Shown: positions 24,780 through 34,602, counted from the first letter of the stretch. The stretch: DNA of 64,000 bases from PALSA-612 sp963704335 (GCA_963704335.1 OY969889.1:558001-622000), one strand, 5' to 3'. Notes: generated from the sequence alone by a model not told the origin. Program-made: numbers and translations.

Positions 24780-26840
24780 ATGAGTCGCTATCCGCACCTC
24801 TTCAGCCCGCTCGAGATCGGGACCGTCACCGTTCGGAACCGGATCATGCAGACGGCGCATGTGAAGCTGTTTGCCGCCAACGCGATCGACTCACAACGCA
24901 ACGTCGACTACCAGGTTGCCCGCGCCAAGGGTGGGGCCGGCCTCTTGATCACCGGCAATCGCGTCGTGCATCCGACCTCGACCACCGGCTTCCCGCGTGT
25001 CGCCTGGGCCTACCTCCCCGAGGCGCTCGAGGCCGACCGGCGACTGACCGATGCCGTCCACGAGCACGGGGCGGTCATCTTCGCGCAGCTGAACCACTTC
25101 GGCCTCAATGCATCCAGTGACTCCGCTGACGACCTGCGCGTGTTGTGGGGACCGTCGGCCGTGAAGTCGCCCGCGTACGGCGAGACGCCGAAGGAAATGG
25201 AGCTCGAGGACATCCGAGAAGTGGTCGACTGGTGGGCGCGCTGCGCGGAGCTCTCCCGTGAGGGCGGCTTCGACGGCACCGAAGTGCACATCTCGCACAG
25301 CTACCTCCTGCATCAGTTCCTGTCTCCTCTCTACAACAAGCGCACGGACGAGTACGGAGGCTCGTTCGAGAATCGCCTCCGCTTCTCGCGGGAGGTGATC
25401 GACGAGGTGCGCCGTCGCGTCGGCCGGGACTGGGTCGTCGGTGTGCGCATCAGCCTGACCGACTTCATCCCCGGCGCGCTCGACGTCGAGGATGCCGTCC
25501 GCGTCGCCCAGACCCTCGAGACGGACGGGCAGATCGACTACGTCAACGTGACCGCCGCGGGGTACCACAACATCTTCATGGCGATCCAGCCGTCCGACGA
25601 GCCCGACGGGTATCTCGTCGACCTCACTTCGCAGGTCAAGGCTGCCCTGGCCGAGCTGCCTGTCTTCACCGTCGGCGGGATCAAGGACCCCGTGCTCGCG
25701 GAGGAGATCATCGCCGCGGGGAAGGCGGACATGGTCGCGATGACGCGAGCGCAGATCGCCGATCCCGACTTCGCGACGAAGGTGGAGGACGGGCGCGAGG
25801 ACGAGATCACCCACTGCATCCGCGGCAACCAGGGCTGCATCGGCCGGGTCTTCAAGGGGTTGGCGATCTCGTGCACCGTCAATCCGGCCGCCGGCCGCGA
25901 GAGCAGGCTGGGCGCGCTGCCGCCGGCCGAGCCGCCCGCACGCTGGCTCGTCGCCGGCGGCGGCCCGGCAGGGATGAAGGCAGCGGAGACGCTCGCGAAG
26001 CGCGGCCACAGCGTGACGTTGGTGGAGAAGGAGCCGAACCTCGGCGGCCAGGTCAACCTCATCCTGAAGACTCCCGGACGCGACGAGTTCGCATGGATCA
26101 CGCGTGACCTGGAGGCGCAGCTGCGGAAGCTGGACGTCGAGATCCGGCTCAGCACGGAGGCGACGAGTGAGCTCGTGGACCAGCTCGGCACGGACGGGGT
26201 GATCATCGCCACCGGCGCCGTGCCGACGCGCACGGGCTTCTCCAGCGTGAGCCCGCTGGCAGAGACGCTGCCCGGCGTCGACCAGCCAAACGTGCTTACG
26301 GCGTGGGACGTCCTGCTCGAGTCACGACCGGTCGGCAAGCGGGTGGTAGTGCTCGACGACGACGGGTCGCGCTCCGTCGCCGGAGTGGTCGAGGTGCTCC
26401 TCGACCGCGGCGCCCACGTCGAGCTCGTGAGCCGGTGGAATGCGCTGCTTCCGTTCACGTTGACGACCCTCGACATGCCGACGCTGTACGGGCGCCTGCT
26501 CTCGAAGGGCCTCGCATACCGTCTCAACGAGTGGGCGGCCGCGATCGAGGGTGACACGGTGTCGGTCTTCAACCTCTATACGGGAGCTCAGGACTCGATC
26601 GAAGGCGTCGACACGGTCGTCCTCGCAACGGGCTCGAAGGCCAGCGACGAGTTGTACTTCGCGCTCAAGGGGCGAGTCGAGAACCTTCACCGGATCGGCG
26701 ACTGCCTGGCGCCGCGCAAGCTCGATCACGCGATCTACGAGGGCTACCTCGCCGGGCTCGAGCGCTGGTCGGCCGACGAGCGCTACATCTACGAGGGCGA
26801 GCTCGAGCGCTGGGAGGAGGCGACCGTTCCCGTTGCATGA
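24780..26840 (+). CDS. Old-Yellow-Enzyme/2,4-dienoyl-CoA reductase-like flavoprotein
   Basis: The ATG at 24780 follows GGAGG. The 686-residue protein has an N-terminal FMN barrel (LFSPLEIGTVTVRNRI; HISHSYLLHQFLSP), an iron-sulfur linker and a C-terminal FAD/NAD(P) module (VAGGGPAGMKAAETLAKRGH). In the linker the usual CxxCxxxC is CIRGNQGC, so one of four cluster cysteines is Gly; the last Cys (SCTVNPAAG) is present. Family members reduce enoyl or dienoyl groups or demethylate amines. It is transcribed away from the transporter, suggesting it metabolises the imported compound. Confidence 0.88.
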   Translation: MSRYPHLFSPLEIGTVTVRNRIMQTAHVKLFAANAIDSQRNVDYQVARAKGGAGLLITGNRVVHPTSTTGFPRVAWAYLPEALEADRRLTDAVHEHGAVIFAQLNHFGLNASSDSADDLRVLWGPSAVKSPAYGETPKEMELEDIREVVDWWARCAELSREGGFDGTEVHISHSYLLHQFLSPLYNKRTDEYGGSFENRLRFSREVIDEVRRRVGRDWVVGVRISLTDFIPGALDVEDAVRVAQTLETDGQIDYVNVTAAGYHNIFMAIQPSDEPDGYLVDLTSQVKAALAELPVFTVGGIKDPVLAEEIIAAGKADMVAMTRAQIADPDFATKVEDGREDEITHCIRGNQGCIGRVFKGLAISCTVNPAAGRESRLGALPPAEPPARWLVAGGGPAGMKAAETLAKRGHSVTLVEKEPNLGGQVNLILKTPGRDEFAWITRDLEAQLRKLDVEIRLSTEATSELVDQLGTDGVIIATGAVPTRTGFSSVSPLAETLPGVDQPNVLTAWDVLLESRPVGKRVVVLDDDGSRSVAGVVEVLLDRGAHVELVSRWNALLPFTLTTLDMPTLYGRLLSKGLAYRLNEWAAAIEGDTVSVFNLYTGAQDSIEGVDTVVLATGSKASDELYFALKGRVENLHRIGDCLAPRKLDHAIYEGYLAGLERWSADERYIYEGELERWEEATVPVA

Positions 26841-28180
26841 GTGCGTCCGGCACGTGACATCACGCGGGTCTGCAGCCCAACGAGCACGAGGTACGTCGCG
26901 GCAGCCGCGACCACGCCCACGACGACCTTGAGCCACGAATCCGGGACGGCGTAGTACAGCGCAACGCCCGCGGCGACACCCAGCACCGCTGCCACGTTGA
27001 TGCCGTTCAGATAGCGGTAGCGTCCTCGCGGGTCGAAGAGCGCGTCCACGTCGAGTCGCTGCCGCTTGACGACGAGGTAGTCGGCGAGAACGACCCCGGT
27101 GAGCGGCGCGCCGAAGTTCCCGAGGTGCGTGATCCACCGCTGCGCCTCCTCGATCAGGTCCGGGAACCCGGACATTGTCACGGCGATGACGGCCACAAGC
27201 ACCGTTGCCACCAGCCGCCCCAGCCGCGGGACGGTGTTCACGAGCGAGAGGCCTGCGGTGTAGACGTTCATGATGTTCGCAGCCAGGCCCTGAAGGACGA
27301 TCGCGGCCATCAGAACGACGAGTAGGACGTCGCTCGACACGAGATCGGCCACGGCGATGAAGGGGTTCACCTCCCCCGTGGCGGCTGCGGCGTACCCTCC
27401 GACGAAGGTGGTCACGACCGCCGCAGCGACCGCGGAGCCGGCCAGGCCGATCCGCATGTCGCGGCGCGTTGGCGTGTAGCGGCAGAAGTCGGAGATGTTC
27501 GCCACCAGCGTGAGGGAAGCCCCGCACATCACCGTCACATAGGTGGCGAACCCCGTCCACGTGAGCTGTTGCTCGGGCGAGTCGAAGACGCGAGCGACGG
27601 CGTAACCGGCGTCGTCCGTGCCGAGAAACAGGACGACGATGATTGCGGTCAGCGCGAGCGAGACCGGCAGCACGATCTTCAGCAACCACCGCATGACGTC
27701 GAACCCGAGGATCGCGAGCACCGCGTGCACGGCACCCAGGCACAGGGCAAGCGGGACGAGCCGCAAGCGGTCACCGGTCATCGCTCCGTAGAGCGCCTGG
27801 ATCGCGAGCGCGCCCGTCAGCGCCTGCGCCGCGAACCAGTACGTCGCAGCGATCACCCGGTAGGGCGACGACAACAGCCGCGATCCCCAGTAGCCGAGGT
27901 GCGCGCGCATCTGCACCGGCCCCGTCAGCCCATAGTCCACGCCCGGCTGGGCGACGATGCACAGCATCGCGTACGCGAGCGCCTGACCCACCACCATCGC
28001 GAGCACCGCCCACCACAGCGGCAGGCCGCCGTCGACGACCGCGAGAGCGCCGAGGACGTACATGACGGGATTGAGGAAGAACGTGAAGTTGATCGCGAAG
28101 AGGTCGCGCCAGCCCGCGGTTTGCTTATCCCGCGGGATCGGCTCGACGCCGTACTGCTCGACCGTGACGCGCCTGGTCAC
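26789..28180 (-). CDS. NCS1-family nucleobase/cytosine-type permease
   Basis: The start is GTG 28180. The 463-residue protein has about twelve membrane helices and NCS1 features: an N-terminal RDLFAINFTFFLNP segment, ANISDFCRYTP after helix 5 and a terminal region ending near ALFDPRGRYRYLNG. These carriers take up cytosine, hydantoins, allantoin or related heterocycles with Na+ or H+. Because two hydantoinase-type operons lie on either side, a role in bringing in their cyclic amide substrates is attractive (inference). It overlaps the end of the convergent flavoprotein gene by 52 bp. Confidence 0.88.
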   Translation of the reverse strand: MTRRVTVEQYGVEPIPRDKQTAGWRDLFAINFTFFLNPVMYVLGALAVVDGGLPLWWAVLAMVVGQALAYAMLCIVAQPGVDYGLTGPVQMRAHLGYWGSRLLSSPYRVIAATYWFAAQALTGALAIQALYGAMTGDRLRLVPLALCLGAVHAVLAILGFDVMRWLLKIVLPVSLALTAIIVVLFLGTDDAGYAVARVFDSPEQQLTWTGFATYVTVMCGASLTLVANISDFCRYTPTRRDMRIGLAGSAVAAAVVTTFVGGYAAAATGEVNPFIAVADLVSSDVLLVVLMAAIVLQGLAANIMNVYTAGLSLVNTVPRLGRLVATVLVAVIAVTMSGFPDLIEEAQRWITHLGNFGAPLTGVVLADYLVVKRQRLDVDALFDPRGRYRYLNGINVAAVLGVAAGVALYYAVPDSWLKVVVGVVAAAATYLVLVGLQTRVMSRAGRTHATGTVASSQRSSSPS

Positions 28181-28181
28181 G

Positions 28182-29018
28182 TCATGACTGCGTGTGCCGC
28201 TGGAAGAACTCCGTCACAACGCGGTTGTGCTCCTCGGTTCCGTCGAAGATCGTCGAGTGGTTCGACCCTTTGACCACGTGCTTCTCGGCGCCCACGATGC
28301 CGTCGCAAACTCCCTGCTGGCCGACACCGCCCGGCCCCTGGTCCCAGGGTGTCATCAAGTCTTCGTCTCCGCCGAGCACGAGCGCCGGCGACGTGATCTT
28401 CGGTAGCCACGCGGTCAGATCCATGTCGCACATGGCCTGACAGGCGGCAGTGAACACTTCGATGCGATTCGAGTCGCGCAGGATCTGCTGGATGAGATCT
28501 GTCAGCTCCTCCGCGTTCTGCTCCTCGAGGAAGCGCTTTGACAGTGCCTGCCACGTGATCAGCTCTGCGAGCGTCCGGCTCCCTGGGCCGTCCGGGTCCA
28601 TCCGCGCGATGTCGATCCAGTTCTTGAAGATCAGGCGGCCGGTCTCACCGAGCTTCGCCGCCGCGCAGTTGATGACGACGGAGGTCGTGCGTTCCGGGTA
28701 CTTGCCCGCGAAGACGATGGCGATCATCCCGCCCATCGACGTTCCGTGGACGTGCGCCTGGCCGATCTCGAGCGCGTCCATCAGGCCGGCCAGGTCGTCG
28801 GCCCACACCTCCATGTCGTAATCCTGAACCGGGCGGTCCGACGCGCCGTAGCCCCGCATGTCGTAGTCGATCACGCGGAAGTGCTTGGACAGCTCGGGCG
28901 TCGCGGGATCGAAGTTGAAGTGCCCGAATCCCGCGCCGTGAATCTGCACGACGGGCTCACCCTCCCCGCTCGAGCGGTACCAGAGGTTGACGCCGTTGAC
29001 CTCCGCCGTCCCTTCCAT
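28182..29018 (-). CDS. Alpha/beta-hydrolase fold enzyme
   Basis: ATG 29018 has AGGAGGT just upstream; a GTG one codon earlier is possible. The 278-residue protein has the oxyanion segment VVQIHGAGFGHF, the nucleophile elbow HGTSMGGM with catalytic Ser, the acid in GGDEDLMTP and the His in KGSNHSTIF. It hydrolyses an ester or C-C bond of unknown identity. It is 2 bp upstream of the permease start and probably in one transcript, so it may act on the imported solute. Confidence 0.88.
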   Translation of the reverse strand: MEGTAEVNGVNLWYRSSGEGEPVVQIHGAGFGHFNFDPATPELSKHFRVIDYDMRGYGASDRPVQDYDMEVWADDLAGLMDALEIGQAHVHGTSMGGMIAIVFAGKYPERTTSVVINCAAAKLGETGRLIFKNWIDIARMDPDGPGSRTLAELITWQALSKRFLEEQNAEELTDLIQQILRDSNRIEVFTAACQAMCDMDLTAWLPKITSPALVLGGDEDLMTPWDQGPGGVGQQGVCDGIVGAEKHVVKGSNHSTIFDGTEEHNRVVTEFFQRHTQS

Positions 29019-29096
29019 CACACCTCCTCGTGGTATCGCGCGGAGTGTGTCAGACTCGGCTCCCGTGCAGTAGCCGCGATCCTGGAGGTGTCAGAG

Positions 29097-29576
29097 ATGA
29101 CCAGCACGCTGCTCAATCGCACGACTGCGACGAAGGAGAACGCCCTCACGGACGAGGAACGCGACGCCTTCCTCGCCGAGAAGCGCATCGGACGGCTTGC
29201 GACTCAACGTGAGGACGGCTGGCCGCACGTGACACCGATCTGGTACGTCTGGGAGGACGGCCGGTTCCTGCTGACGCTCGGCAACAGCCGCCGTCACCTC
29301 CGCAACATGGCTGCCGACCCACACGTCACGCTCTGCGTGGACGACGACCCGAGGGTGACCGATCCCAGCAAGGCGCCTCGCGCGGTCGTGTGCTTCGGCC
29401 TCGCCACCTTCGTCGAGGACGAGCAGACCGTCCGAGACGAGACAAGCAAGATCCTGGGGCGGTATATGGAGGGCGCGAGCGGGCCCGAGTTCGAGGAAGT
29501 GGCGTGGTTCGAGGGCAGGACGCTGGTCGAGATCACGCCCGACCGGTGGCTCGCCTGGGATCAAGGGAAGGGATAG
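29097..29576 (+). CDS. Pyridoxamine-5'-phosphate-oxidase-fold (PPOX class) flavin/F420 protein
   Basis: ATG 29097 follows GGAGGTG. The 159-residue split-barrel protein carries EKRIGRLATQREDGWPHVTPIWYVW and SRRHLRNMAADPHVTLCVDDD, the pattern of actinobacterial F420-binding PPOX proteins. Such proteins reduce or bind small metabolites with F420H2, FMN or heme. Function is unassigned. It is transcribed alone and convergent with the DUF3891 gene; the two stop codons abut. Confidence 0.82.
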   Translation: MTSTLLNRTTATKENALTDEERDAFLAEKRIGRLATQREDGWPHVTPIWYVWEDGRFLLTLGNSRRHLRNMAADPHVTLCVDDDPRVTDPSKAPRAVVCFGLATFVEDEQTVRDETSKILGRYMEGASGPEFEEVAWFEGRTLVEITPDRWLAWDQGKG

Positions 29577-30272
29577 TCAGGCTTCCAGGCTGATCTCGAG
29601 GCGCTCGGGCGTCGTCCCGAGCACGTCGCTCGTCTCCGATTTCGGGAGAACGCGGCGGACGAGTGTGAACCTGGCCGGCGACTCCGCGAACGGATAGGGG
29701 CTCATCCGTACCCGCCATGGACCGACAGGCTCCATGGCGTATCCCTGGATATCGGCCGGCTCGCCCGCCTCGACGTCGCGCATGCAGAAGTACAGCGACA
29801 GGCGGTCGAAGAGCTGGAGCAGCTCGTAGTCGGCGCGGTGCTCACCCGGGTCGCCACCGAACTTCGCTTCCTGCTCCGCGACGAATGCTTCGATCTCCGA
29901 CTGGGCCTCTCGCGCGCGCGTGAGGCCCAGCGCAGGATCGAGCCCGTAGCGCTGGCGATAGATGCCTGCGCCGTGCATCGACACGAGCAGGCCCGCGTGT
30001 GGATCCTGCTCGGTTACGGCCGCGATGCCGGCGCGGTAGAAGGCGAGGTGCGAGCGGACGTCGACGTCGAGGAAGTTCACGGGCGTACCGTCGCCGTCGA
30101 CCCTCGGCGCCCGCTCCCACACGGCCCAGCCGTCATCGTGGCGCCGGGCAGCGATCTGCAGCGCCTCAGACGGGGCGGGCTCCGACCAGCTCGCCGCGAA
30201 CTGCCCCGAGAGATCGGCGTGGTCGGTCTGGAGCACGATCTGCCAGGCATCACCGAGGTCCCTGACGATCAC
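29577..30272 (-). CDS. DUF3891 family protein
   Basis: GTG 30272 overlaps the LeuD-like stop (GTGA), so I prefer it over upstream starts. The 231-residue protein opens VIVRDLGDAWQIVLQTDHADLSGQFA, which with RRHDDGW identifies the DUF3891 family; conserved His/Asp residues suggest a metal-dependent hydrolase of the HD type, though this is not proven. It is the last gene of the second catabolic operon and is therefore probably part of that pathway. Confidence 0.8.
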   Translation of the reverse strand: MIVRDLGDAWQIVLQTDHADLSGQFAASWSEPAPSEALQIAARRHDDGWAVWERAPRVDGDGTPVNFLDVDVRSHLAFYRAGIAAVTEQDPHAGLLVSMHGAGIYRQRYGLDPALGLTRAREAQSEIEAFVAEQEAKFGGDPGEHRADYELLQLFDRLSLYFCMRDVEAGEPADIQGYAMEPVGPWRVRMSPYPFAESPARFTLVRRVLPKSETSDVLGTTPERLEISLEA

Positions 30273-30769
30273 GACGAACCCGCCTCGAGCTGCTCTCTGG
30301 CCCACGGCACGAGGCCCCCGGCGGACTGCACCTCCGCGACAAACGATGCGATCGGCTTTGCCTTGAACGTCTGGTCGTCCACCGAGACCTCGCCGGACTC
30401 CGTATCGATCCGGACTCGGCATCCGGGCCTTGCCGCATCAACAGCCTCGGCGGACTCGATTGCGAACAGGCCCAGATTGACGCAGTTGCGGCGAAAGATG
30501 CGCGCGAAGCTCTTGCCCAGCACCACCCGGACGCCCCACGCCTTCAGCGACTGGACGACGTGCTCTCGGGAGGAGCCGATGCCGAAGTTCGCACCCGTGA
30601 CGACGATCACGTCGTTTCCGAGCTGGTCTCGCAGCGACGGATCGAAGCCGTCGAAGAGGTGCTGCTTCATCTCCTCGACGTCCTCGATGTTCAGGTACTT
30701 GCCCGGATACATGACATCCGTGTCGAGGTCGTCGCCCGGAATGACGACGGCGCGTCCCTCGATGATCAC
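30269..30769 (-). CDS. LeuD-like small subunit of an aconitase-family hydro-lyase
   Basis: GTG 30769 overlaps the large-subunit stop (GTGA). The 166-residue swivel-domain protein has PGDDLDTDVMYPGKYLN and NFGIGSSREHVVQSL, the substrate-contact motif, and KSFARIFRRNCVNLGL. It pairs with the upstream LeuC-like subunit to isomerise or hydrate a 2- or 3-hydroxy di/tricarboxylate. There is no leuA or leuB here. The company of a CoA-transferase, HMG-CoA-lyase-like enzyme and hydantoinase suggests a catabolic dehydratase such as the dimethylmalate or citramalate type. Confidence 0.87.
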   Translation of the reverse strand: MIIEGRAVVIPGDDLDTDVMYPGKYLNIEDVEEMKQHLFDGFDPSLRDQLGNDVIVVTGANFGIGSSREHVVQSLKAWGVRVVLGKSFARIFRRNCVNLGLFAIESAEAVDAARPGCRVRIDTESGEVSVDDQTFKAKPIASFVAEVQSAGGLVPWAREQLEAGSS

Positions 30770-32028
30770 GCCGCCACCTCGGCTGGATCGACGATCTCTC
30801 CCGCCACCGCGGCCGCGGCGGCGATGTACGCGTTCGCCAGGTGGACCTCGGCATCGGGCGATCCCATCCGCCCTCGGAAGTTGCGGTTCGTCGTCGTGAC
30901 CGCCCGCTCGCCTGCCGCGAGCACCCCCATGCCGCCGCCGAAACAGGCTCCGCAGGTCGGCGTCGAGACCATCGCGCCGGCCTCGACGAACAGGTCGAGC
31001 AGGCCCTCCTGCAGCGCTTCCCGGTAGATCCGCTGGGTCGCCGGCACGACGATCATGCGGCAGTTGGGATGCACGGTGTGGCCTCGTAGCACCTCGGCCG
31101 TCTGGCGAAGGTCGGTCATCGTCCCGTTCGAACAATTGCCGACGTAGACCTGGTCGATCCTGGTTCCGACCGCCTCCCCGACCGGAACGACGTTCCCGGG
31201 GAGATGGGGAAGCGCGATCAGCGGCGGAAGCTCGGAGAGGTCGATTCGCAGAACCTGCGCGAACTCAGCGTCGGGATCGGAGCGCTCCGCCGTCCAGGGG
31301 CGAGTCGTGCGCCCGTCCAGGTAGTCCGCGGTCTTCTCGTCCGCGGGGAACAGGCCCGTCTCGGCACCCGTCTCGACGGCCATGTTCGCGACCGCGAGAC
31401 GCTCGTCGACCGAGAGCGCCTCGGCGCCCTCGCCGACGAACTCGAGCACGGCGTTTGTACCTCCGCCGACGCCGATCTCGCGGATGACCGCGAGGATCAG
31501 ATCCTTCCCAGTTACGAAGCGCTGCTTTCCGCCGACGAACTCCACCTGGATCGTCGTGGGCACCGCCTGCCAGAACTCGCCGAACGCAAGCGAGGCGGCG
31601 ACGTCGGTGGAGCCGAGGCCGGTTCCGAACGCTCCGAGCGCCCCGTAGGTGCACGTGTGCGAGTCGCCGCCGGCGATCACCGAGCCCGGAACGATCCAGC
31701 CCTCCTCGCAGAGGAGCGTGTGCTCGATCCCTCCTCGCCCCTGGTCGTAGAAGGTGACGCCCTGTTCCTCGGACCACTCCTTCATGTGCTTCATCAGCTC
31801 GGCCGAGCGCGTCTCCTTAGCGGGTGTGAAGTGGTCGGCCACCATCACGACCTTGGCCGGGTCGAACACCCGCTCGGCACCCATTCTCGCCAGCTGCCTG
31901 AAGGCGATCGGCCCGCTGACATCGTTCGCCATCACGACGTCGCAGCGGACCATGACGACCTCGCCCGGGTGCAGCTCGTCAGCCTCGATGTGGGCAAGCA
32001 GAATCTTCTCAGCGAGCGTGTGCGGCAG
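30766..32028 (-). CDS. LeuC-like large subunit of an aconitase-family hydro-lyase
   Basis: I place the start at CTG 32028, giving LPHTLAEKILLAHIEAD, the conserved N-terminus; it has GGAGGAG at ideal spacing inside the upstream gene's end. Starting at the first GTG or ATG further in would cut the conserved TLAEKI segment. The 420-residue length matches archaeal/HacA-type large subunits. Cluster cysteines are in VGNCSNGTM and TPTCGACFGGG, so a [4Fe-4S] cluster is expected. It overlaps the hydrolase gene by 20 bp and LeuD by 4 bp. Confidence 0.88.
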   Translation of the reverse strand: MPHTLAEKILLAHIEADELHPGEVVMVRCDVVMANDVSGPIAFRQLARMGAERVFDPAKVVMVADHFTPAKETRSAELMKHMKEWSEEQGVTFYDQGRGGIEHTLLCEEGWIVPGSVIAGGDSHTCTYGALGAFGTGLGSTDVAASLAFGEFWQAVPTTIQVEFVGGKQRFVTGKDLILAVIREIGVGGGTNAVLEFVGEGAEALSVDERLAVANMAVETGAETGLFPADEKTADYLDGRTTRPWTAERSDPDAEFAQVLRIDLSELPPLIALPHLPGNVVPVGEAVGTRIDQVYVGNCSNGTMTDLRQTAEVLRGHTVHPNCRMIVVPATQRIYREALQEGLLDLFVEAGAMVSTPTCGACFGGGMGVLAAGERAVTTTNRNFRGRMGSPDAEVHLANAYIAAAAAVAGEIVDPAEVAA

Positions 32029-32635
32029 CTGCGATCTCCTCCAGGTGTGCGATCACGTCGTCGACGGCCGTCACGTCACCGTACTTCGTGTCGATGTCGT
32101 AGAGGTTGGCCGCATGCGCCTCCGGGTTGCGATCACCCACGGCCTCCCGGGGAACGACCGGGCGGTAGCCGTGCTGGATCGCATCGACCACGGTCGCCCT
32201 GACGCAGCCGGAGGTCGACGCTCCGGTGACGATGAGGCTGTCGCACGCGTTCGCAGCAAGGAAGCTGGAGAGCGCCGTGCCGAAGAACGCGGACGCGAAC
32301 AGCTTGTTCAGAACCGGCTCGCCCTCGTGCGGCGCGATCCGGGGATCGATCTCGACCCAGCGGCTGCCGGCTTCGAGCGTGAGCAGCGCCGGAATCTTGT
32401 CGAGGAACGCCGCGGCGGTCGCCTTGTCCGCTTCCCCGAACGAGACCGTCGTGTAGACGACTGGCAGGTCTGCCCGGCGCATCTCGCCGAGCAAGCGCTG
32501 AATCGCTACGACGACGGCGTCGAGATCGCACACGAGCGGCGACTCGGGGTCGGTGAAACCGCGGTTGACGTCGACCACGATCAGGGCGGGCCGCTGCCCG
32601 AAGCCGGCCCTGCCGTGGAATCCCGCGTGCCTCAC
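32009..32635 (-). CDS. Isochorismatase-fold cysteine hydrolase (N-carbamoylsarcosine amidase-like)
   Basis: The GTG at 32635 gives 208 residues. The catalytic triad is visible: Asp in LIVVDVNRGFTD, Lys in VLNKLFASAF and Cys in STSGCVRATVVDA. The preceding GAS of VTGASTSGC is the cis-peptide loop. Members hydrolyse N-carbamoyl amino acids, ureides, nicotinamide or maleamic acids. Located directly after a HyuB subunit, an N-carbamoyl or amide product of ring opening is the natural substrate (inference). Confidence 0.9.
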   Translation of the reverse strand: MRHAGFHGRAGFGQRPALIVVDVNRGFTDPESPLVCDLDAVVVAIQRLLGEMRRADLPVVYTTVSFGEADKATAAAFLDKIPALLTLEAGSRWVEIDPRIAPHEGEPVLNKLFASAFFGTALSSFLAANACDSLIVTGASTSGCVRATVVDAIQHGYRPVVPREAVGDRNPEAHAANLYDIDTKYGDVTAVDDVIAHLEEIAAAAHAR

Positions 32636-32650
32636 GCTCGCATCCGGGCT

Positions 32651-34589
32651 CTACGCAGGCGCGGGCATCCCGTCGCCCTCCCTCACCCGCGCGAGCGCCT
32701 CCTCGCCCGGCTCGAGCGGCGACCACCGGAGCGGCACCGCAGGTACCGGCGGCTCGAGCCCCGTCTCCTCCTTGCAGTTGGCGAGCAACTGCTCGAGGGG
32801 CGGCCCGTAGTCGAAGTCGGGCGCCTCGCCGCGCTCGTCGCGCTGGCGCGCTCGCTCGGTCTCGGTCTCCGCCTCGTCGGCCTTGTCCGTCGTCGCCGAT
32901 AACGACGCCGTAGCCCTCCTTCGCGAGCCCACGGCTGACGAGCCCGAAGGCCACGTCGCGCACGACGGCCTCGACGGGCCGGTCGAGCCTGTCCTTCCAC
33001 CCTCCGCCGCCTGCCGTCCGGTAGACGAGCATGTCGCCGGGGTTGACCTCGACGCGGTCGCACTTCGACGGCAGCCGTTCCTCGCTGCCGTCAGCCCGCT
33101 TGAGCAGCTTGGACGAGCGCTGTCCCGGCCAGCCGCCGAGCACGCCCCAGGGGCTCGTCAGCCACCGGTCGTCGTGGATCGAGACCTCTCCGGGCTCGAG
33201 GTAGACGTAACGCTTCTCGACGCCGTTCCCGCCGCGGTGAAAGCCAGGCCCACCCGAGTCGGTGACGGTCGTATAGCCGTCGATCCGGAGCGGGTAGTAC
33301 GCCTCCAGGTACTCGGTGGGGATGTTCTCGAACAGCGGCCACCACGAGTGCCCGTCCATGCCGTCGCCGATCGGACGTCCGGGGATGCCCCCGTAGAGAA
33401 TCTCCATCGAGTAGAAGAAGTCGCCCTTGTCGCCCCAACCCGAGTAGAGCATGTAAGGGCTCGTGCCGTAGCCGGCCGCCGTGTTCAGTTCCGGGGCCTG
33501 CTTGCAGAGCGCGCCGCCGAGCACGTCGAACTGTCGCGCGAGCGCGTGCGTGCGGCAGCCGAGCGCCGCAGGGAATCGGGGGTTGAGCAGGCTTCCCTTC
33601 GGCATGACGACATGCAGCAGTGGGTAGAAGCCGTCGTTGAAGAGGATCTGGGGATCGTTGACCATGATCAGATAGATCCCGATGAACATCTTGAACATGC
33701 CCTCTGAGAGGTAGAAGTTCACCGGCCCGAGCGCCTGGGGATCCGTGCCCGTCCAGTCGAAGAACGCATGGTCGCCTTCGCGCCAGATCGTCAGCTTCAT
33801 CTTGTACGGCCCGTTGCCGAGCCCGTCGTCGTCGATCCAGTCCTCGAAGGTCTGCGGCTCCTCGGGGATGGCCACCAGGATCAGCTTGCGCATGGCCTCG
33901 TACGTGCGGTCGAGCAGCGCCTGGCAGGCGGCGAGGTACGTCTCCTTGCCGAAGCGCTCGCAGAGCTGAACGACGCACCGCTCGCCGGCGCGGCAGCCGG
34001 CGACGATGGCGAACAGGTCGGCCCTGTTCATCTCCGGCAGCCGCATGTTGTTGAAGATGAGCTTGAGGAGGTCTTCCTTGTTCTCGCCCCGCTCGACGAT
34101 CTTGAGCGGCGGGATGATCAGGCCCTCCTCGAAGATCGTCCGCGCGCCCGTCGGCAGCGATCCCGGCAGCGGCCCGCCGCAGTCCATCTGGTGACCGAAC
34201 TGGCTCGACCAGCCGACGAGCTCGTCCTCGAAGAAGATCGGCACGAGCACGAGCCAGTCGTTCGTGTGCGAGATCGACGCCGAGCACTTGAACGGGTCCG
34301 AGGTGAGGATCACGTCGCCCGGGTAGATCCCGTCCTCCCAGGCGGCCATCATCTCGTTGATGTAGGCCCCGAACTGGCCGACGATCATGCGGCCGTTCGG
34401 GTCGGTGATCATCGGAAACTCGTCGTGCTGCTCGCGAATGACAGGGCTCATCGCCGAGCGGAAGAGCACGGCATCCATCTCGAAGCGAGCGCTCTTGAGC
34501 GCTCCTTCGATGATGTCCAGCGTGACCGGATCGACCTCGACGTCGGTCGGGATGTCGGCAATTCGAGGCTTCTCTTGCGTGGTTGCCAT
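32651..34589 (-). CDS. Second hydantoinase B/acetone carboxylase alpha-type subunit, frameshifted near the end
   Basis: From ATG 34589 the main frame runs through VDPVTLDIIEGALKSARFEM, SHTNDWLVLVPIFF and YRTAGGGGWKDRLDR up to YGVVIGDDG, then turns Arg-rich. Near 32886 one surplus base restores a natural acidic tail (KADEAETETERARQRDERGE) ending DGMPAPA at 32651. The repaired protein has about 645 residues. The extra C-terminal 80 residues, including DFDYGPPLEQLLANC, resemble the tail of acetophenone or acetone carboxylase-like subunits, so a carboxylase role is an alternative to hydantoinase. Confidence 0.87.
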
Positions 34590-34602
34590 CTCGTCGCTCC
34601 CC

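Noticed and set aside
30269..32028. Leucine biosynthesis operon
   Set aside because: Only leuC/leuD-like genes are present; neighbours are catabolic and no leuA or leuB occurs in the window.
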